DNA of 64,000 bases, from positions 1,450,001-1,514,000 of the forward strand of contig NZ_CACTIA010000005.1 of assembly GCF_902712915.1 (NCBI RefSeq). Reading direction: 5' to 3'. The number at the start of each line of letters is the position of its first letter. Position 1 is the stretch's first letter. Origin of the DNA: Acidiphilium sp. C61 (GTDB lineage Bacteria; Pseudomonadota; Alphaproteobacteria; Acetobacterales; Acetobacteraceae). The notes under the pieces were generated by a model. It saw nothing but the letters and a program-made list of their open reading frames with translations, did not search any database and had not been told where the DNA came from. Shown here one piece after another: positions 48,118 to 57,822 of the stretch. The position numbers and the translations under genes were made by a program.

Positions 48118-50415
48118 ATGGCTGCTGGGCTGAGTGGTTCGACGATCAAATCCTGGTTCCAGTATCGCTGCGAGCGGAAGACTCGCTACGAAATAATGGA
48201 CCCTACCGAACTGGCGGCTATCCCGGTCGCCAAGGATCAGCGCGAGCAACCTTGGACGACCCTGGGCGTCGATTACGAAGATCGGGTTGTCACGCGACTA
48301 GCTCGAGCGACCGGCGTGCTTCGTCCGACTCACGGCGAAGAGGGGCTGCTCGAGCGTCAAGCTATTGCGTTTCTGAAGGGGCAGGGCACGGCGACCTACG
48401 CGGCGCAGGTGAATCTACGTCCCCGAGGCAAACCGACATTCCTCGGCGGGGCCGATATCAAGCTCCGGAGAAGCTTTGCCGATCTGATCCGGCGTGAGGT
48501 TCGGCCAACCGGCCTCCACTTCACCGTGATCGACATCAAGGCGACCCGAGCAGCGCGCGCCTTTCACAAGACGCAGGTGGCCTTCTATGTCATGTTGTTG
48601 CGTGCGACGCTGGCAGAACTCGGCGTCGGCGCAACAGTCGAACCGATGGGCGAAATCTGGCGGATTCCCGATGACGGCGATGCCGAGGGCGATCGATGGA
48701 CCTCGGAAGAATTCGCGCTCAAGCCGTATCTGCGGCTGGTCGAGGACTTTTGCCGAACGACTCTGCCGACGATCGCGGACAAGGTCGTCGCCCAAGGCCG
48801 TGATGAGACGTTCTTCCATGTCTACTTCAAATGCGAGCAATGCGCTTATTTGCCGCATTGCATTGAGGCCGTAGGGCCGCATAGGTCGGCGCGGACGCGG
48901 GACGTTTCTGCCGTTGCTGGACTTACCCACGAAGCGAAGCGAACGCTCCTATCGATCGGTATAGGCACGGTGGCTGGACTCGCCGAACTCGGTGCCGGCG
49001 TTGGCCGCGTCGACGGCGCGGGTTGGTCCCTTTCGAGACGGGCCGATCAACTCGTCAGTCGCGCAAAGGCGCTCCGCGACGACAATGTCCGGCCCGGCAC
49101 CGAGCCGCACACCTTTCTCATGCCGCCCCGAACCGATGCAGCGATCTATCTCGTTGCCGACAACGACCCTGTTGACGACACGCTGGTGACCCTTGGCTAT
49201 CGATACGTAGACTCATCTGGTGTGCGCGAGCGAATCGAAGTCATGCCGACAGCGGACCGCGCCGGAGAGGCAAACGCATTGGTCTCCGTCTTCGGGCACC
49301 TTGTCGCCGACCTTGAAGCGATCGATGCCCACAACGAGGCCATTGGTGATCCAACGGATCCTACGGGCCTGTACGCCCATATCTTCCTGTATGAGACGAC
49401 CGAAGCTCTCGCGATCCAGAATGCCGTGAGGCGTCACCTGGAAGACCCTCGCGTCCGGACGGGTCTGCTGCACATGGTCCGCCTCTTCCCACCCGACGAG
49501 GTGGTTCCCGAGCCGGAATTTCGCGGGATGCAGCATCTTCCGGCGACCGCGCTTCGAAGCGTCGTCGAGCAACTTCTCTCGCTGCCCGTGACGGTCTCCT
49601 ACGACCTCCGTCAAGTGTCGGCCGCTCTTCAGCGGGCTGGTCTGATCTCCGAGGCATATTCACCGTCCCAGGCTTTTGAGCGCCCGTTCTCCTCATTGCT
49701 GGCGCTCGATGTCAGCCGCCATCTGCGCGAAGGGCGGGGGCGCGGTCCAGATGTGGACGCCATACGGGAGGACGTGAGGGCTCGACTAACGGCGAGCCAG
49801 GCAATCGCCGATTGGTTGAAGGCCGAGCACCAGCGTCGCATGGCCGCGTCCAAGTCGCCCATGCTGCGACTCAAAAAGCAGCCATTCCGCTTGCAGGCAA
49901 CCTTTAATCCGCTCGCTGCGGGCGACCTTGACGTGCTGCGAGCCTTCGAACTCCTCGAAAATCGCGCGGGTCTCCTGGAGACAATGATCCAACTTGCTCG
50001 GCCGACCCGTGTCCGCAGGGACACAGGTCGTGCGATCGGTCCAATGCGCCTTATCAATGTCAGCGAAAAGGGCCGCTCGGCTTTCCTTCTTTTCGCTATA
50101 CCTCGTGAGGCCGAGGATGCGGATCTCTCGTCCGGCGCCTTCGGGCTGATCCTCAGTAATGGCGAACCCGATTTGGTCCTCGAGCCTCGCCTATGGTCCA
50201 GCATGCGATGCGATCTCATGAATCCCTGGGCAAACGACCCACCGAATTTTCTAAGGGTCCGGATGTTTCGGCCGACGTTCAACGGCCCCTTCTTTCAGGA
50301 GGTCAAGCGCCGCGCCGGCCAAGATGGCTGGTGGTTGGATCAGAGCTTTGTCGATTTCAATTCGGCGAAAGTCGACAATTTCCTGACCTTCTTGGGCGCG
50401 CAGGTTCAGCCATGA
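48118..50415 (+). CDS. RecB-like PD-(D/E)XK nuclease with Fe-S cluster motif (TM0106-like), nuclease-helicase module part 1
   Basis: A 765-residue protein. Residues 1-260 form a RecB/Cas4/Dna2-like nuclease: Asp113 (FLGGADIK), the D-I-K pair Asp139-Lys141 ([12 protein letters not shown]) and the Q-x3-Y motif (Gln153, Tyr157). A cysteine set of Cys18 with Cys239, Cys242 and Cys248 ([10 protein letters not shown]) would bind a 4Fe-4S cluster as in Dna2 and AddB. The remaining 500 residues lack a P-loop; the end ([20 protein letters not shown] onward) looks like the beta-barrel/stalk domain found before Dna2-type helicase motors. The stop overlaps the helicase gene (ATGA). Together they resemble a Dna2 split over two genes, probably anti-phage cargo (inference). 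Confidence 0.75.
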   Translation: MAAGLSGSTIKSWFQYRCERKTRYEIMDPTELAAIPVAKDQREQPWTTLGVDYEDRVVTRLARATGVLRPTHGEEGLLERQAIAFLKGQGTATYAAQVNLRPRGKPTFLGGADIKLRRSFADLIRREVRPTGLHFTVIDIKATRAARAFHKTQVAFYVMLLRATLAELGVGATVEPMGEIWRIPDDGDAEGDRWTSEEFALKPYLRLVEDFCRTTLPTIADKVVAQGRDETFFHVYFKCEQCAYLPHCIEAVGPHRSARTRDVSAVAGLTHEAKRTLLSIGIGTVAGLAELGAGVGRVDGAGWSLSRRADQLVSRAKALRDDNVRPGTEPHTFLMPPRTDAAIYLVADNDPVDDTLVTLGYRYVDSSGVRERIEVMPTADRAGEANALVSVFGHLVADLEAIDAHNEAIGDPTDPTGLYAHIFLYETTEALAIQNAVRRHLEDPRVRTGLLHMVRLFPPDEVVPEPEFRGMQHLPATALRSVVEQLLSLPVTVSYDLRQVSAALQRAGLISEAYSPSQAFERPFSSLLALDVSRHLREGRGRGPDVDAIREDVRARLTASQAIADWLKAEHQRRMAASKSPMLRLKKQPFRLQATFNPLAAGDLDVLRAFELLENRAGLLETMIQLARPTRVRRDTGRAIGPMRLINVSEKGRSAFLLFAIPREAEDADLSSGAFGLILSNGEPDLVLEPRLWSSMRCDLMNPWANDPPNFLRVRMFRPTFNGPFFQEVKRRAGQDGWWLDQSFVDFNSAKVDNFLTFLGAQVQP

Positions 50416-51104
50416 CGACACGCGATGACATCCTGAGCTTCCTCAGAAGCCCTACCAGATTCGCAGCGACGGCAACCGATCGTGACTTATGGGTCGAGGG
50501 CCTTGATGGCTTCGCAATTCCCTCCATCGCAGCAACCGGCGATCATTCGCTGCGGCCTGCTCAGGACGCCGCTTGGCGTGGCCTTGCGGACCACCGAGTG
50601 GGCCTCGTTCTTGGGCCACCAGGCACCGGAAAGACCCATCTCCTTTCGTGGCTGATTGCCAGTTTTGGCGCCGTGCGATCGGCGAATGGGCGCCCGGCGC
50701 GCACGCTCGTCACGGCCTTCACTAAGAATGCGGTCGGCAACGTTCTCGACGCGGCATCGAAACGACAAGCCGTCCATGACGCTGCCGCGCCAGATCCCAT
50801 ATATTTTGGTTCGCCGCCGAGCAGCGGTCTGGCGTCCGGCGTGCAGGTGCTCGGGCGCGGCGACGAAGCCGACCTCGCGCAGGAGATTGCGAGCGGCAGG
50901 GCCGTCATCGGCGCGACCATCTGGTCGCTCCACCGTCTCATCAACTCCGGAGTTCTACCGACGGTCGACGGCCCGACCGCTCCATTGTTCGATCTGGTCT
51001 GTATCGATGAAGCCTCCCAGATGGTGCTCGGTCACGGGCTCATGGCCCTCGCCGGGATGGCCCCCGATTGCCGCATCGTCGTGTACGCGGCGGTGGAAAA
51101 GTAG
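50412..51104 (+). pseudogene. Superfamily 1 (Dna2-type) helicase, truncated by IS21
   Basis: The N-terminal 223 residues of an SF1 helicase are native: a Q-motif-like LRPAQDAAW, Walker A LGPPGTGKT (residues 67-75), TAFTKNAVGNVL (motif Ia region) and Walker B VCIDEASQM. After CRIVV at 51081 the frame enters IS21 and ends YAAVEK. The break falls right before the expected motif III (the GD-x-QL strand), so the motor's second half is lost and the enzyme must be inactive. The start ATG overlaps the nuclease stop, so the two products were meant to work together. Confidence 0.8.
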
Positions 51105-51159
51105 GCCATGTAGCGGCGGCATAATGCTGCTGCGTGGCGGGGCAAAAGCCGGCCACTTG
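51082..51159. repeat. IS21 left-end repeats
   Basis: Outer repeat TGTACGCGGCGG with AAAA and AGGCC blocks (51082-51107), a middle GCGGCGGCATAATGC unit, and inner repeat GTGGCGGGGCAAAAGCC (51134-51159). These are the expected transposase-binding units of IS21-type ends. Confidence 0.75.
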
Positions 51160-51200
51160 TAGAGTTGCCTCTTTCGGAATGGAGGGAGAGGCGACGGGGG

Positions 51201-52700
51201 ATGTATTCGGTGGAGGTTTATGCGGCGGTTCGGCAATTTGTATTTGTCGAGGGGCGGAGCCGTCGGGAGGCTGCGCGTGTTTTTGGTCTGAACCGTGAGA
51301 CGGTAGCGAAGATCTGCCGGTTCTCTGTGCCTCCAGGATATCGGCGCGAGCGGCCTGCTGCGAAGCCGAAGCTTGGGCCTTTCATTCCGGTGATCGACGC
51401 GATCCTGGAGGCTGATCGGGGGGCGCCGGTGAAGCAGCGTCACACGGCGCAGCGGATATTTGAGCGTCTGCGCGACGAGCACGGCTATACGGGCGGCTAC
51501 ACGGTGGTGAAGGATTACGTCCGTCCGGCCCGGCTGCGGCTGCGCGAGGCATTCGTGCCGCTGTCTCATCCGCCGGGGCATGCGCAGGTGGATTTTGGCC
51601 AGTGCATTGGCTTCATCGGCGGTGTGCGGACGGTGATGCACGTCTTCTGCATGGACCTGCCGCACTCGGATGCCCCGTTCGTGAAGGCATATCCGGCGGA
51701 GACGACGGAGGCGTTTCTGGACGGCCACGTGTCGGCCTTTGCCTTCTTTGGCGGGGTGCCGCTGTCGATCCTCTACGACAACACGAAGCTGGCGGTGGCG
51801 CGGATTCTTGGCGATGGCCAACGGACGCGGACGCGCGCCTTCACGGAGTTGATCAGCCACTACCTGTTCAGGGACCGGTTTGGCCGCCCTGGCAAAGGTA
51901 ACGACAAGGGTAAAGTCGAGGGTCTGGTGAAGTATACGCAGCGGCGCTTCATGACGCCGCTGCCGCATGCGGTGAGCTTCGATGCCCTGAACGCGGCGCT
52001 GGAAGCGCGCTGTCTGGCGCGGCAGGATGAGCATGCCGGACGCCATGAAGAGACGATTGGCGAGCGGTTGCTGCGCGACCTCGCGGCATTGAGGGTGTTG
52101 CCGGCGGGACCGTTCGAGCCCTGCGAGAAGAAGCCGGCGCGGGTCTCGTCGACGGCGCTGGTCCGCTACCGGATGAACGACTACTCGGTGCCGGCGAGCT
52201 ATGCCTTCCGGGACGTATTGGTCAAAGGTTTCGTCGATCGGGTGCTGGTCGTGGCCGGAGCTGAGGTCATCGCTCGCCACGAGCGGGTGTATGGCCGCGG
52301 CGAGTTCATCTTCGATCCGCTGCATTATCTGGCGCTGATCGAGCAGAAGCCTGGGGCGCTGGATCAGGCGGCCCCCTTGCAGAACTGGGCTCTGCCGGAA
52401 GGGTTTCAGAGGATCCGGCGACTCCTGGAGGCGCGGATGGGGAAGCGCGGGAAGCGGGAGTTCATCCAGATCCTGCGGCTGATGGAGGTGTTTCCGCAGA
52501 CGGTTGTCTCGGCCGCGGTGAATGATGCGATGCGGCTTGGCGCGATCGGTTTTGACGCGGTCAAGCAGCTGGTTCTGGCACGGGTCGAGCAACGGCCGGC
52601 ACAGCTGGACCTGACGCGCTATCCCTATTTGCCGGCGGCGCATGTGCGGATGACCTCTGCCGCGGACTATGGCGTCCTGCTGAGCCGAGACGCGGCATGA
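51201..52700 (+). CDS. istA: IS21-family transposase IstA
   Basis: The DDE transposase of IS21, 499 residues from ATG 51201, which follows GGAGGGAGAGGCGAC. The N-terminal helix-turn-helix (EGRSRREAARVFGLNRETVAKI) precedes the integrase core, which starts at GHAQVDFGQCIGFI (first Asp), then LSILYDNTKLAV (second Asp) and NDKGKVEGLVKY (Glu). The C-terminal domain is intact. A start at 51165 is possible but lacks a comparable ribosome site. The stop overlaps istB by 4 bp (ATGA), as usual. Confidence 0.95.
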   Translation: MYSVEVYAAVRQFVFVEGRSRREAARVFGLNRETVAKICRFSVPPGYRRERPAAKPKLGPFIPVIDAILEADRGAPVKQRHTAQRIFERLRDEHGYTGGYTVVKDYVRPARLRLREAFVPLSHPPGHAQVDFGQCIGFIGGVRTVMHVFCMDLPHSDAPFVKAYPAETTEAFLDGHVSAFAFFGGVPLSILYDNTKLAVARILGDGQRTRTRAFTELISHYLFRDRFGRPGKGNDKGKVEGLVKYTQRRFMTPLPHAVSFDALNAALEARCLARQDEHAGRHEETIGERLLRDLAALRVLPAGPFEPCEKKPARVSSTALVRYRMNDYSVPASYAFRDVLVKGFVDRVLVVAGAEVIARHERVYGRGEFIFDPLHYLALIEQKPGALDQAAPLQNWALPEGFQRIRRLLEARMGKRGKREFIQILRLMEVFPQTVVSAAVNDAMRLGAIGFDAVKQLVLARVEQRPAQLDLTRYPYLPAAHVRMTSAADYGVLLSRDAA

Positions 52701-53524
52701 GCGGCGCGATCGAGACGCCGCAGGTGCTGCTGGCGCATCATCTGAAGGCGTTGAAGCTGCCGACCTTCCTGCGCGAATATGCCAAGGTCGCTGCCGAGTG
52801 CGCGAAGGATCGCGCGGATCATCCGAAATTCCTGCTGCGGCTGGCGGAGCTGGAACTGCTCGATCGCGAACGCCGGCTGGTGGAGCGGCGGATCCGTGCG
52901 GCGCACTTCCCGGCGGTCAAAAGCCTCGATACCTTCGACTTCACCGCGATCCCGTCGCTGAACAAGATGCTGGTGCTCGATCTGGCGCGCTGCGACTACA
53001 TCAATGCCCACGACAACATCATCGCTCTCGGGAATTCCGGCACCGGCAAGACGCATGTCGCTCTGGCTCTTGGTCTGGCGGCCTGCCAGCGCGGACTGTC
53101 CGTGGGGTTCATGACGGCGGCTGGCCTGGTGCACCAGCTGATGGAGGCACGGGACGAGCGCCGTTTGCTGAGACTGCAGGCGCAGCTTGCCAGTCTCAAA
53201 CTCCTGATCATCGATGAACTGGGTTACGTGCCGTTGTCGCAGACCGGTGCAGAATTGCTGTTCGAGGTGTTCAGCCAGCGGCACGAGCGCGGCTCGACCA
53301 TCGTCACCTCAAACCTGCCCTTCGAGGATTGGACGAGCGTCTTTGGCGCCGAACGGCTGACCGGCGCGCTGCTCGATCGTCTCACGCACCACGTCCAGAT
53401 CCTGGAGATGAACGGCGAAAGCTACCGCCTGAAGCAATCCCGCGCCCGGCGCCGGAAAGATATCGAAAAGACCGGTGACGACCTGCCTCATGATCCTGAG
53501 ACCGGCGAAATCAACGACAGCTGA
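52697..53524 (+). CDS. istB: IS21-family helper ATPase IstB
   Basis: A AAA+ DnaC-like ATPase of 275 residues that assists IstA in target capture. Walker A is GNSGTGKTHVALALG, Walker B LLIIDELGYVPL, and an arginine/sensor region STIVTSNLPFEDW follows. A DnaC-like N-terminus (LKALKLPTFLREYAKVAAEC) is present. Both IS21 genes look intact, so the element may be active even though the gene on each side is broken. Confidence 0.96.
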   Translation: MSGAIETPQVLLAHHLKALKLPTFLREYAKVAAECAKDRADHPKFLLRLAELELLDRERRLVERRIRAAHFPAVKSLDTFDFTAIPSLNKMLVLDLARCDYINAHDNIIALGNSGTGKTHVALALGLAACQRGLSVGFMTAAGLVHQLMEARDERRLLRLQAQLASLKLLIIDELGYVPLSQTGAELLFEVFSQRHERGSTIVTSNLPFEDWTSVFGAERLTGALLDRLTHHVQILEMNGESYRLKQSRARRRKDIEKTGDDLPHDPETGEINDS

Positions 53525-53545
53525 TACCCACCGCCAAGCAGGCTG

Positions 53546-53587
53546 CGGATATGAGAACGGCCCCTGCAGGGGCCGTTCTCATATCCG
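53546..53587. terminator. 42-bp perfect palindrome after istB
   Basis: CGGATATGAGAACGGCCCC is mirrored exactly about a TGCA centre, giving a 42-bp perfect palindrome 21 bp after the istB stop and 13 bp before the inner right-end repeat. The hairpin (about 19 bp of stem) would be an effective terminator, possibly in both directions, shielding the IS from outside transcription. Confidence 0.7.
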
Positions 53588-53599
53588 TCACGTCACAAT

Positions 53600-53654
53600 C
53601 CAGTGGCTGGTTTTTACGCCGCCACGCCGGCCTGGTTTTGATCCGCCGTTGACA
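53600..53654. repeat. IS21 right-end repeats
   Basis: Inner repeat 53600-53625 and outer repeat 53629-53654 in inverted orientation to the left-end units. The element ends in ACA at 53654, directly abutting the chemotaxis gene. Confidence 0.75.
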
Positions 53655-54708
53655 CGGAGGCCACGACGGCGAACCCGCGTCCTGCGTCGCCGGCTCGCGC
53701 AGCCTCAACGCCGGCGTTGAGGGCGAGCAAATTTGTCTGGAATGCAATTTCGTCCATAACGACGATGATTTGATTGATGGTCTGTGCGGAGGATGCGATA
53801 TTCTGCATCGTGCCGACGGCTTGGTTCACGATGGTCGCACTGTTCCTGGCGTCTTTATCAGCATTTGAGACGACCTGACGTGCGTGCGCTGCGCCGTCCG
53901 CAGATTTCTTGATCGTCGAGGTGATCTCACTAAGTGTCGCGGCAGTTTCTTCCAGGCTCGCAGCCTGCTGTCCAGTTCTGCTTGCGAGATTATCCGATGC
54001 AGCCGACATCGTGAGAATTCCAGAATAGATCGACGCGGCAGTGGAATTTACAGCGGAAACTACTTCTTCCAAATTTCCAATTGCCGAATTGAAGTCCAGA
54101 CGCAATAATTCATAATCTTCAGGAAATTCCTCGTTCAGTCGGAACGTCAGATTTTGGTTCGCAAGCTGCTTCAGCGCAGTCGCGAGTTGCGCGACGGTTT
54201 TTGCCTGAGCTTGGCTCGCCAACGCTTGAGCCTCTTCAGCAACCTTTTGGGCATGAATATCGACGACAGACCCGCAGGATCGCAGCGGTTCACCGTTGGG
54301 CCCGCGCAAGGTTCCGCACGTCCCGCGGAACCACCTGTATGATCCGTCATTCGTTTTCAGCCGGTAGGAAAAATCAAAAGGCGTTCTCCCGCTATGATCG
54401 GCGAGATGTGCGATATAATGGCTGATTGTAGGTTCGGCGTCGTCCGGATGTAACCTGTCAGACCATGAAGTCATAATGTCAGGGAAGTCCGTCTCATTGT
54501 TAAATCCGAGCAAGCGGCGCATTTCCGGCGAAAATGTCCAGCGAATATTTTGATGAGTGGGATCACCTTGATAAATTACAATCTGCCAAAGACCAACACC
54601 TGCAAAATTATCGAGCACCCTCAACCGCTCTTTAACATCGTGTAATTCATTTTTTAATTCGGCATAGACGTCTTGATTTTTAAAAAAATGAAAATAATGC
54701 CATTGCAA
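53614..54708 (-). pseudogene. Methyl-accepting chemotaxis protein with PAS domain, 3'-truncated by IS21
   Basis: A cytoplasmic-type receptor without membrane segments. A PAS domain ([40 protein letters not shown]) is followed by a short coiled region and the MCP signalling domain with the highly conserved hairpin tip ([36 protein letters not shown]). Native sequence stops at 53655, just where EVR-ALA would follow; the last 13 codons ([13 protein letters not shown]) come from IS21. The descending arm of the signalling coiled coil is lost, so it should not signal normally. Codon use is more AT-rich than in the core genes. Confidence 0.85.
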
Positions 54709-54955
54709 ATGAACTCCGGTGTGGGTGATATATGGCTTCTCATGGTTCCGCTACGGGACTTCCATGTAAATTCAGCTTCTCGGTAGAGGCGTATCTTGCC
54801 ACCCAAGATGCATCAAAAATCAGACCTCGTGCGTTTATCGATTTTGTTAAGTATTAATTTACTATGTGTCATCATTTATAACATAAAATCGTCTTCTTGC
54901 CAACGGTTAAAACTTTGTATTGAAGAGGGGATGGGCCGGACTGGCCTGTAGCGAC
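54709..54955. other. AT-rich region upstream of the chemotaxis gene
   Basis: About 250 bp, strongly AT-rich, holding the presumed promoter of the truncated receptor gene (minus strand). No gene or Tn7-type end was found in it. Confidence 0.45.
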
Positions 54956-54959
54956 TGTA

Positions 54960-55225
54960 TAAAGACAAGCTGATCGAGTTGGTCCTGCGACTGCACCGAT
55001 CCGACAAAACCTCGCGAACTGGTCGAAGTCGTCTTCGACGGACAAGAAAGCGACCCGCGAGACGACCATCGGTCGACTCCCGATCGTTCCCCTCGGACAA
55101 CGCAAAGACGCGCCGCCGGATACGCCCCGCCTGATGGCTGGTGCGATTCCCCCGCTCTCCGATCCGGTATCGTCCTGCCGAAGACCCGCCCTGCCGACAT
55201 ATCGCCCTGAAACAAATCCAATCGC
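54960..55225 (+). pseudogene. Degenerate IS66 TnpC N-terminal relic
   Basis: Reading with frameshifts, the plus strand gives KLIELVLRLHRSDKTSRT, then after a shift SKSSSTDKKATRE, and later a stretch ending CRRPALPTYRPE. These resemble consecutive blocks near the N-terminus of IS66 transposases (LRLHRADKTSRT, SKPPSTDRKARRE, CGAALPADLPAE). No intact frame remains and no IS ends were seen. The identification is by pattern and only moderately secure. Confidence 0.45.
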
Positions 55226-55414
55226 TTTTCTTTTAATCACTCGTCTATAAACACATCCATAATTGATGATTTAATAGTCATATTGCTCTAGTACCGCATA
55301 ATTTTTGTCATTTTCATGTTGGCGACCAGGATCGAATAGCCTAATTTTTCTCCATTCGGACTGATCCTGACAATTTCGTCACCAGGTCCGCCCCTTTGTG
55401 AATGGAGACTGCAC

Positions 55415-56239
55415 ATGATCCGAATGAGACCGCTGCTCCGGGCCATCGGCGCGCTGGCCGGCGCCGGACTTGCCGGGCTGGCCAGCGCGCATGCGGCATC
55501 GCCCGCCTTGCCGCCGGGCATCGCGAAATCCGGCACGCTGCGGATTTGCAGCGCCGTCAACCTGCCGCCCATGGAGTTCATGAACGAAGCGACGAAGCCA
55601 TCCGGGCTCGACATCGACCTCGGCGATGCCGTCGCCAAGCGTCTCGGCGTGAAGACCGAATGGATCAACATGCCCTTCGCCGGCCTCATTCCCGCCCTGC
55701 TCGCCTCGCATTGCGACATCATCATGTCGCAGCTGTTCATCAAGCCGGGCCGGCTGAAGGTGATCGACGAAATCCCCTACATGGTCTCGCACGAAGCCGT
55801 TCTCGTGAAACCGGGCGCGAAGCCCGTCCCCTCGCTCGAGACCCTGTCCGGCAAGAAAGTCGCCACCGTGACGGGCACCACGGCAACGGTGCTGCTCGAC
55901 GCCGCGAACAAGAAACTGCACGCCGCCGGGAAAACGCCGATCGACATCGTGATGTTCCCCGAAAACACCCAGGCCCTGCAGCAGCTCCAGTTCGGCCAGG
56001 TGGCGGCCTATGGCGTCGCCTATGAAACCGCGCGCTACTACATCCACAAGGCGCCGGGACAGTTCGCGATGGGCGGGCCGCCCTATTTCACGATCGCGAC
56101 CGGCATCGGCATCCGCAAGGACGAGACCGTGCTCAACAAGGCGATCAGCTTCACGCTCGCCGGCATGATGAAGGACGGCACCTACGCCGCGATCTTCCGG
56201 AAATGGGATCTCGGGATCGACATGCTGAAGCATGGCTGA
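55415..56239 (+). CDS. Polar amino-acid ABC transporter, periplasmic binding protein
   Basis: A 274-residue family 3 solute-binding protein. A signal peptide (to about residue 27, ending AHA) is followed by SGTLRICSAVNLPPMEFMNE, GLDIDLGDAVAKRLGVKTEWI, FAGLIPALLASHCDIIMSQLF and GTTATVLLDAANKKL, the usual ligand-site blocks. The exact amino acid cannot be told from sequence. It starts a three-gene transporter operon, 15 bp before the permease gene. Confidence 0.9.
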   Translation: MIRMRPLLRAIGALAGAGLAGLASAHAASPALPPGIAKSGTLRICSAVNLPPMEFMNEATKPSGLDIDLGDAVAKRLGVKTEWINMPFAGLIPALLASHCDIIMSQLFIKPGRLKVIDEIPYMVSHEAVLVKPGAKPVPSLETLSGKKVATVTGTTATVLLDAANKKLHAAGKTPIDIVMFPENTQALQQLQFGQVAAYGVAYETARYYIHKAPGQFAMGGPPYFTIATGIGIRKDETVLNKAISFTLAGMMKDGTYAAIFRKWDLGIDMLKHG

Positions 56240-56254
56240 GCGCGGAGCATCATT

Positions 56255-57007
56255 GTGCATTTCGATTGGATCTATTTCTGGCACCAATTGCTGGAACCGA
56301 GCGGCGCCTTCCTGCAGGGTCTCTGGCTGACGATCATGATCAGCATCGGCGGGCAGGCGATCGGCCTCGCGATCGGCCTGCCCGCCGCCCTCGCCCGGCG
56401 ATCCCGGATGCGCGCCCTGCAATGGCTGGCGCGCACCTATATCTTCCTGATGCGCGGCACGCCGCTGCTGGTGCAGATCGTCTTCATCTACACCGGCCTC
56501 GCCGCCGCCGGCATAATCCGCTTCCATGACATCCATCTCGGCGGCATCACCCTCGCCGGCAATGTGCAGGCCGGCATTCTCGCACTCGGGTTGAACGAAG
56601 GGGCCTACATGGCCGAGATATTCCGGGCCGGCATCGACGCGATCGATCGCGGCCAGACCGAGGCCGCCAAATCCCTCGGCATGGTGCCCTGGCAGATCCT
56701 TCGCCATGTGGTGCTGCCCCAGGCCCTGCGGGTGGTGCTGCTGCCGATCGGCAACCAGTTCAACATCATGCTCAAGAACTCGACGCTCGTCAGCGTCATC
56801 GGTGTCTCTGAAATGCTTCTCGTGACCGAGACGATCAATTCCGCGACCTTCCGCACCTTCGAGCTCTATTCCGTGCTCGCCATCTACTTCCTCGCGCTGA
56901 CGACGATCTGGGGCGTGGTGATGGCAAGGATCGAACGCCGGATGGACCGCCCGTCCGACCATGGCGCGGTACATATCGTCCCCACCCCACTGCCGGAGTC
57001 CGCCTGA
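56255..57007 (+). CDS. Polar amino-acid ABC transporter, permease
   Basis: An inner-membrane permease of the HisM/GlnP family, 250 residues, from a GTG start. It has about five hydrophobic segments and the conserved opening [39 protein letters not shown]. The EAA loop is [29 protein letters not shown], which contacts the ATPase. Its stop overlaps the next start (TGATG). Confidence 0.93.
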   Translation: MHFDWIYFWHQLLEPSGAFLQGLWLTIMISIGGQAIGLAIGLPAALARRSRMRALQWLARTYIFLMRGTPLLVQIVFIYTGLAAAGIIRFHDIHLGGITLAGNVQAGILALGLNEGAYMAEIFRAGIDAIDRGQTEAAKSLGMVPWQILRHVVLPQALRVVLLPIGNQFNIMLKNSTLVSVIGVSEMLLVTETINSATFRTFELYSVLAIYFLALTTIWGVVMARIERRMDRPSDHGAVHIVPTPLPESA

Positions 57008-57774
57008 TGCAGCCGCTCCTGATCGAGGCAGAGGACGTCGAAAAGCGGTTCGGCAACACGAAAGTGCTCGACCGCGTCAGCTTCGGCGTCCGCCGTGGCG
57101 AAACCGTGGTGCTGATCGGCTCTTCCGGCTCGGGCAAGACCACGCTGCTCCGCTGCATCAACCATCTGGAGACGATCAATGGCGGGCGCATCGTGGTGAA
57201 TGGCGGCCTGATCGGCTTTCGCGAGCAGAACGGTAAGCTGGTCGAAGACCGGGAGGTCAACATCGCCCGCCAGCGCCGCGATGTCGGCATGGTGTTCCAG
57301 CGCTTCAACCTGTTCGCCAATCTCGACGTGCTGGACAACATCATCCTCGCGCCGATGAAGGTGCGCGGCCGGCCCCGGGCCGAAGCCGTGGCGCAGGCCG
57401 AGGCGCTGCTGGCCCGCGTCGGCCTCGCCCACAAGGCAAGGGCGATGCCCTCGTCACTCTCGGGCGGGCAGCAACAGCGGGTTGCCATCGCCCGCGCCCT
57501 CGCGATGCAGCCGGCGGTCATGCTCTTCGACGAACCCACCTCGGCGCTCGATCCCGAAATGGTGGGCGAGGTTCTGGCGGTGATGCGCGATCTCGCGCAG
57601 GACGGCATGACGATGATGATCGTCACGCACGAAATGGGCTTCGCCCGCAACGTGGCCGACCGGATCATCGTGATGGATCACGGCCGCATCGTCGAGGACG
57701 GCCCGCCTGCCGCCCTGTTCGAACAGCCCGCGCACCCGAAGACGCGCGCGCTGCTCGGACACCGTCATGCCTGA
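57007..57774 (+). CDS. Polar amino-acid ABC transporter, ATP-binding protein
   Basis: A GlnQ/HisP-type ATPase of 255 residues. It has Walker [20 protein letters not shown], the Q-loop [17 protein letters not shown], signature [17 protein letters not shown], Walker [17 protein letters not shown] and the switch His in [16 protein letters not shown]. It is the last gene of the operon; the repeat pair at 57823-57928 follows. Confidence 0.95.
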   Translation: MQPLLIEAEDVEKRFGNTKVLDRVSFGVRRGETVVLIGSSGSGKTTLLRCINHLETINGGRIVVNGGLIGFREQNGKLVEDREVNIARQRRDVGMVFQRFNLFANLDVLDNIILAPMKVRGRPRAEAVAQAEALLARVGLAHKARAMPSSLSGGQQQRVAIARALAMQPAVMLFDEPTSALDPEMVGEVLAVMRDLAQDGMTMMIVTHEMGFARNVADRIIVMDHGRIVEDGPPAALFEQPAHPKTRALLGHRHA

Positions 57775-57822
57775 CCTGCCGCCGCCGCGACCCCGGGCCT
57801 GCACCCGCCGGGCCGCGGCATC

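Larger units (their letters stand above)
34724..51081. mobile_element. Tn7-like transposon (right end to the IS21 junction; left end lost)
   Basis: The element starts with a Tn7-type right end directly downstream of glmS. It encodes tnsA, B, C, D and E in the Tn7 order and orientation (transcribed away from glmS), and carries further genes up to a helicase gene cut at 51081. Base composition is clearly lower in GC than the flanking core genes. No left end with the inverted terminal sequence and CCCGT duplication was found before or after the IS21 element at 51082-53654, so the element appears one-ended. Confidence 0.88.
51082..53654 (+). mobile_element. IS21-family insertion sequence (complete)
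   Basis: A 2573-bp element with istA and istB and multi-copy inverted ends. The outer ends (51082-51107 and 53629-53654, both starting TGT) agree at 18 of 26 positions. An inner pair (51134-51159 and 53600-53625) agrees at 21 of 26. IS21 normally makes a 4-8 bp target duplication, but the flanks here (CATCGTCG before, CGGAGGCC after) differ and belong to two unrelated genes, so the element sits at a deletion or recombination junction. Confidence 0.88.

Noticed and set aside
54872..55240. A 122-codon minus-strand frame upstream of the ABC transporter
   Set aside because: It has no motif or good ribosome site, and the opposite strand shows IS66-like relic blocks.
55285..55320. A possible Tn7-type left-end site (minus-strand AAAATTATGCGGTACTAGAGC)
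   Set aside because: Only a partial likeness to one right-end site; no periodic neighbours, no ACA terminus and no CCCGT after it.
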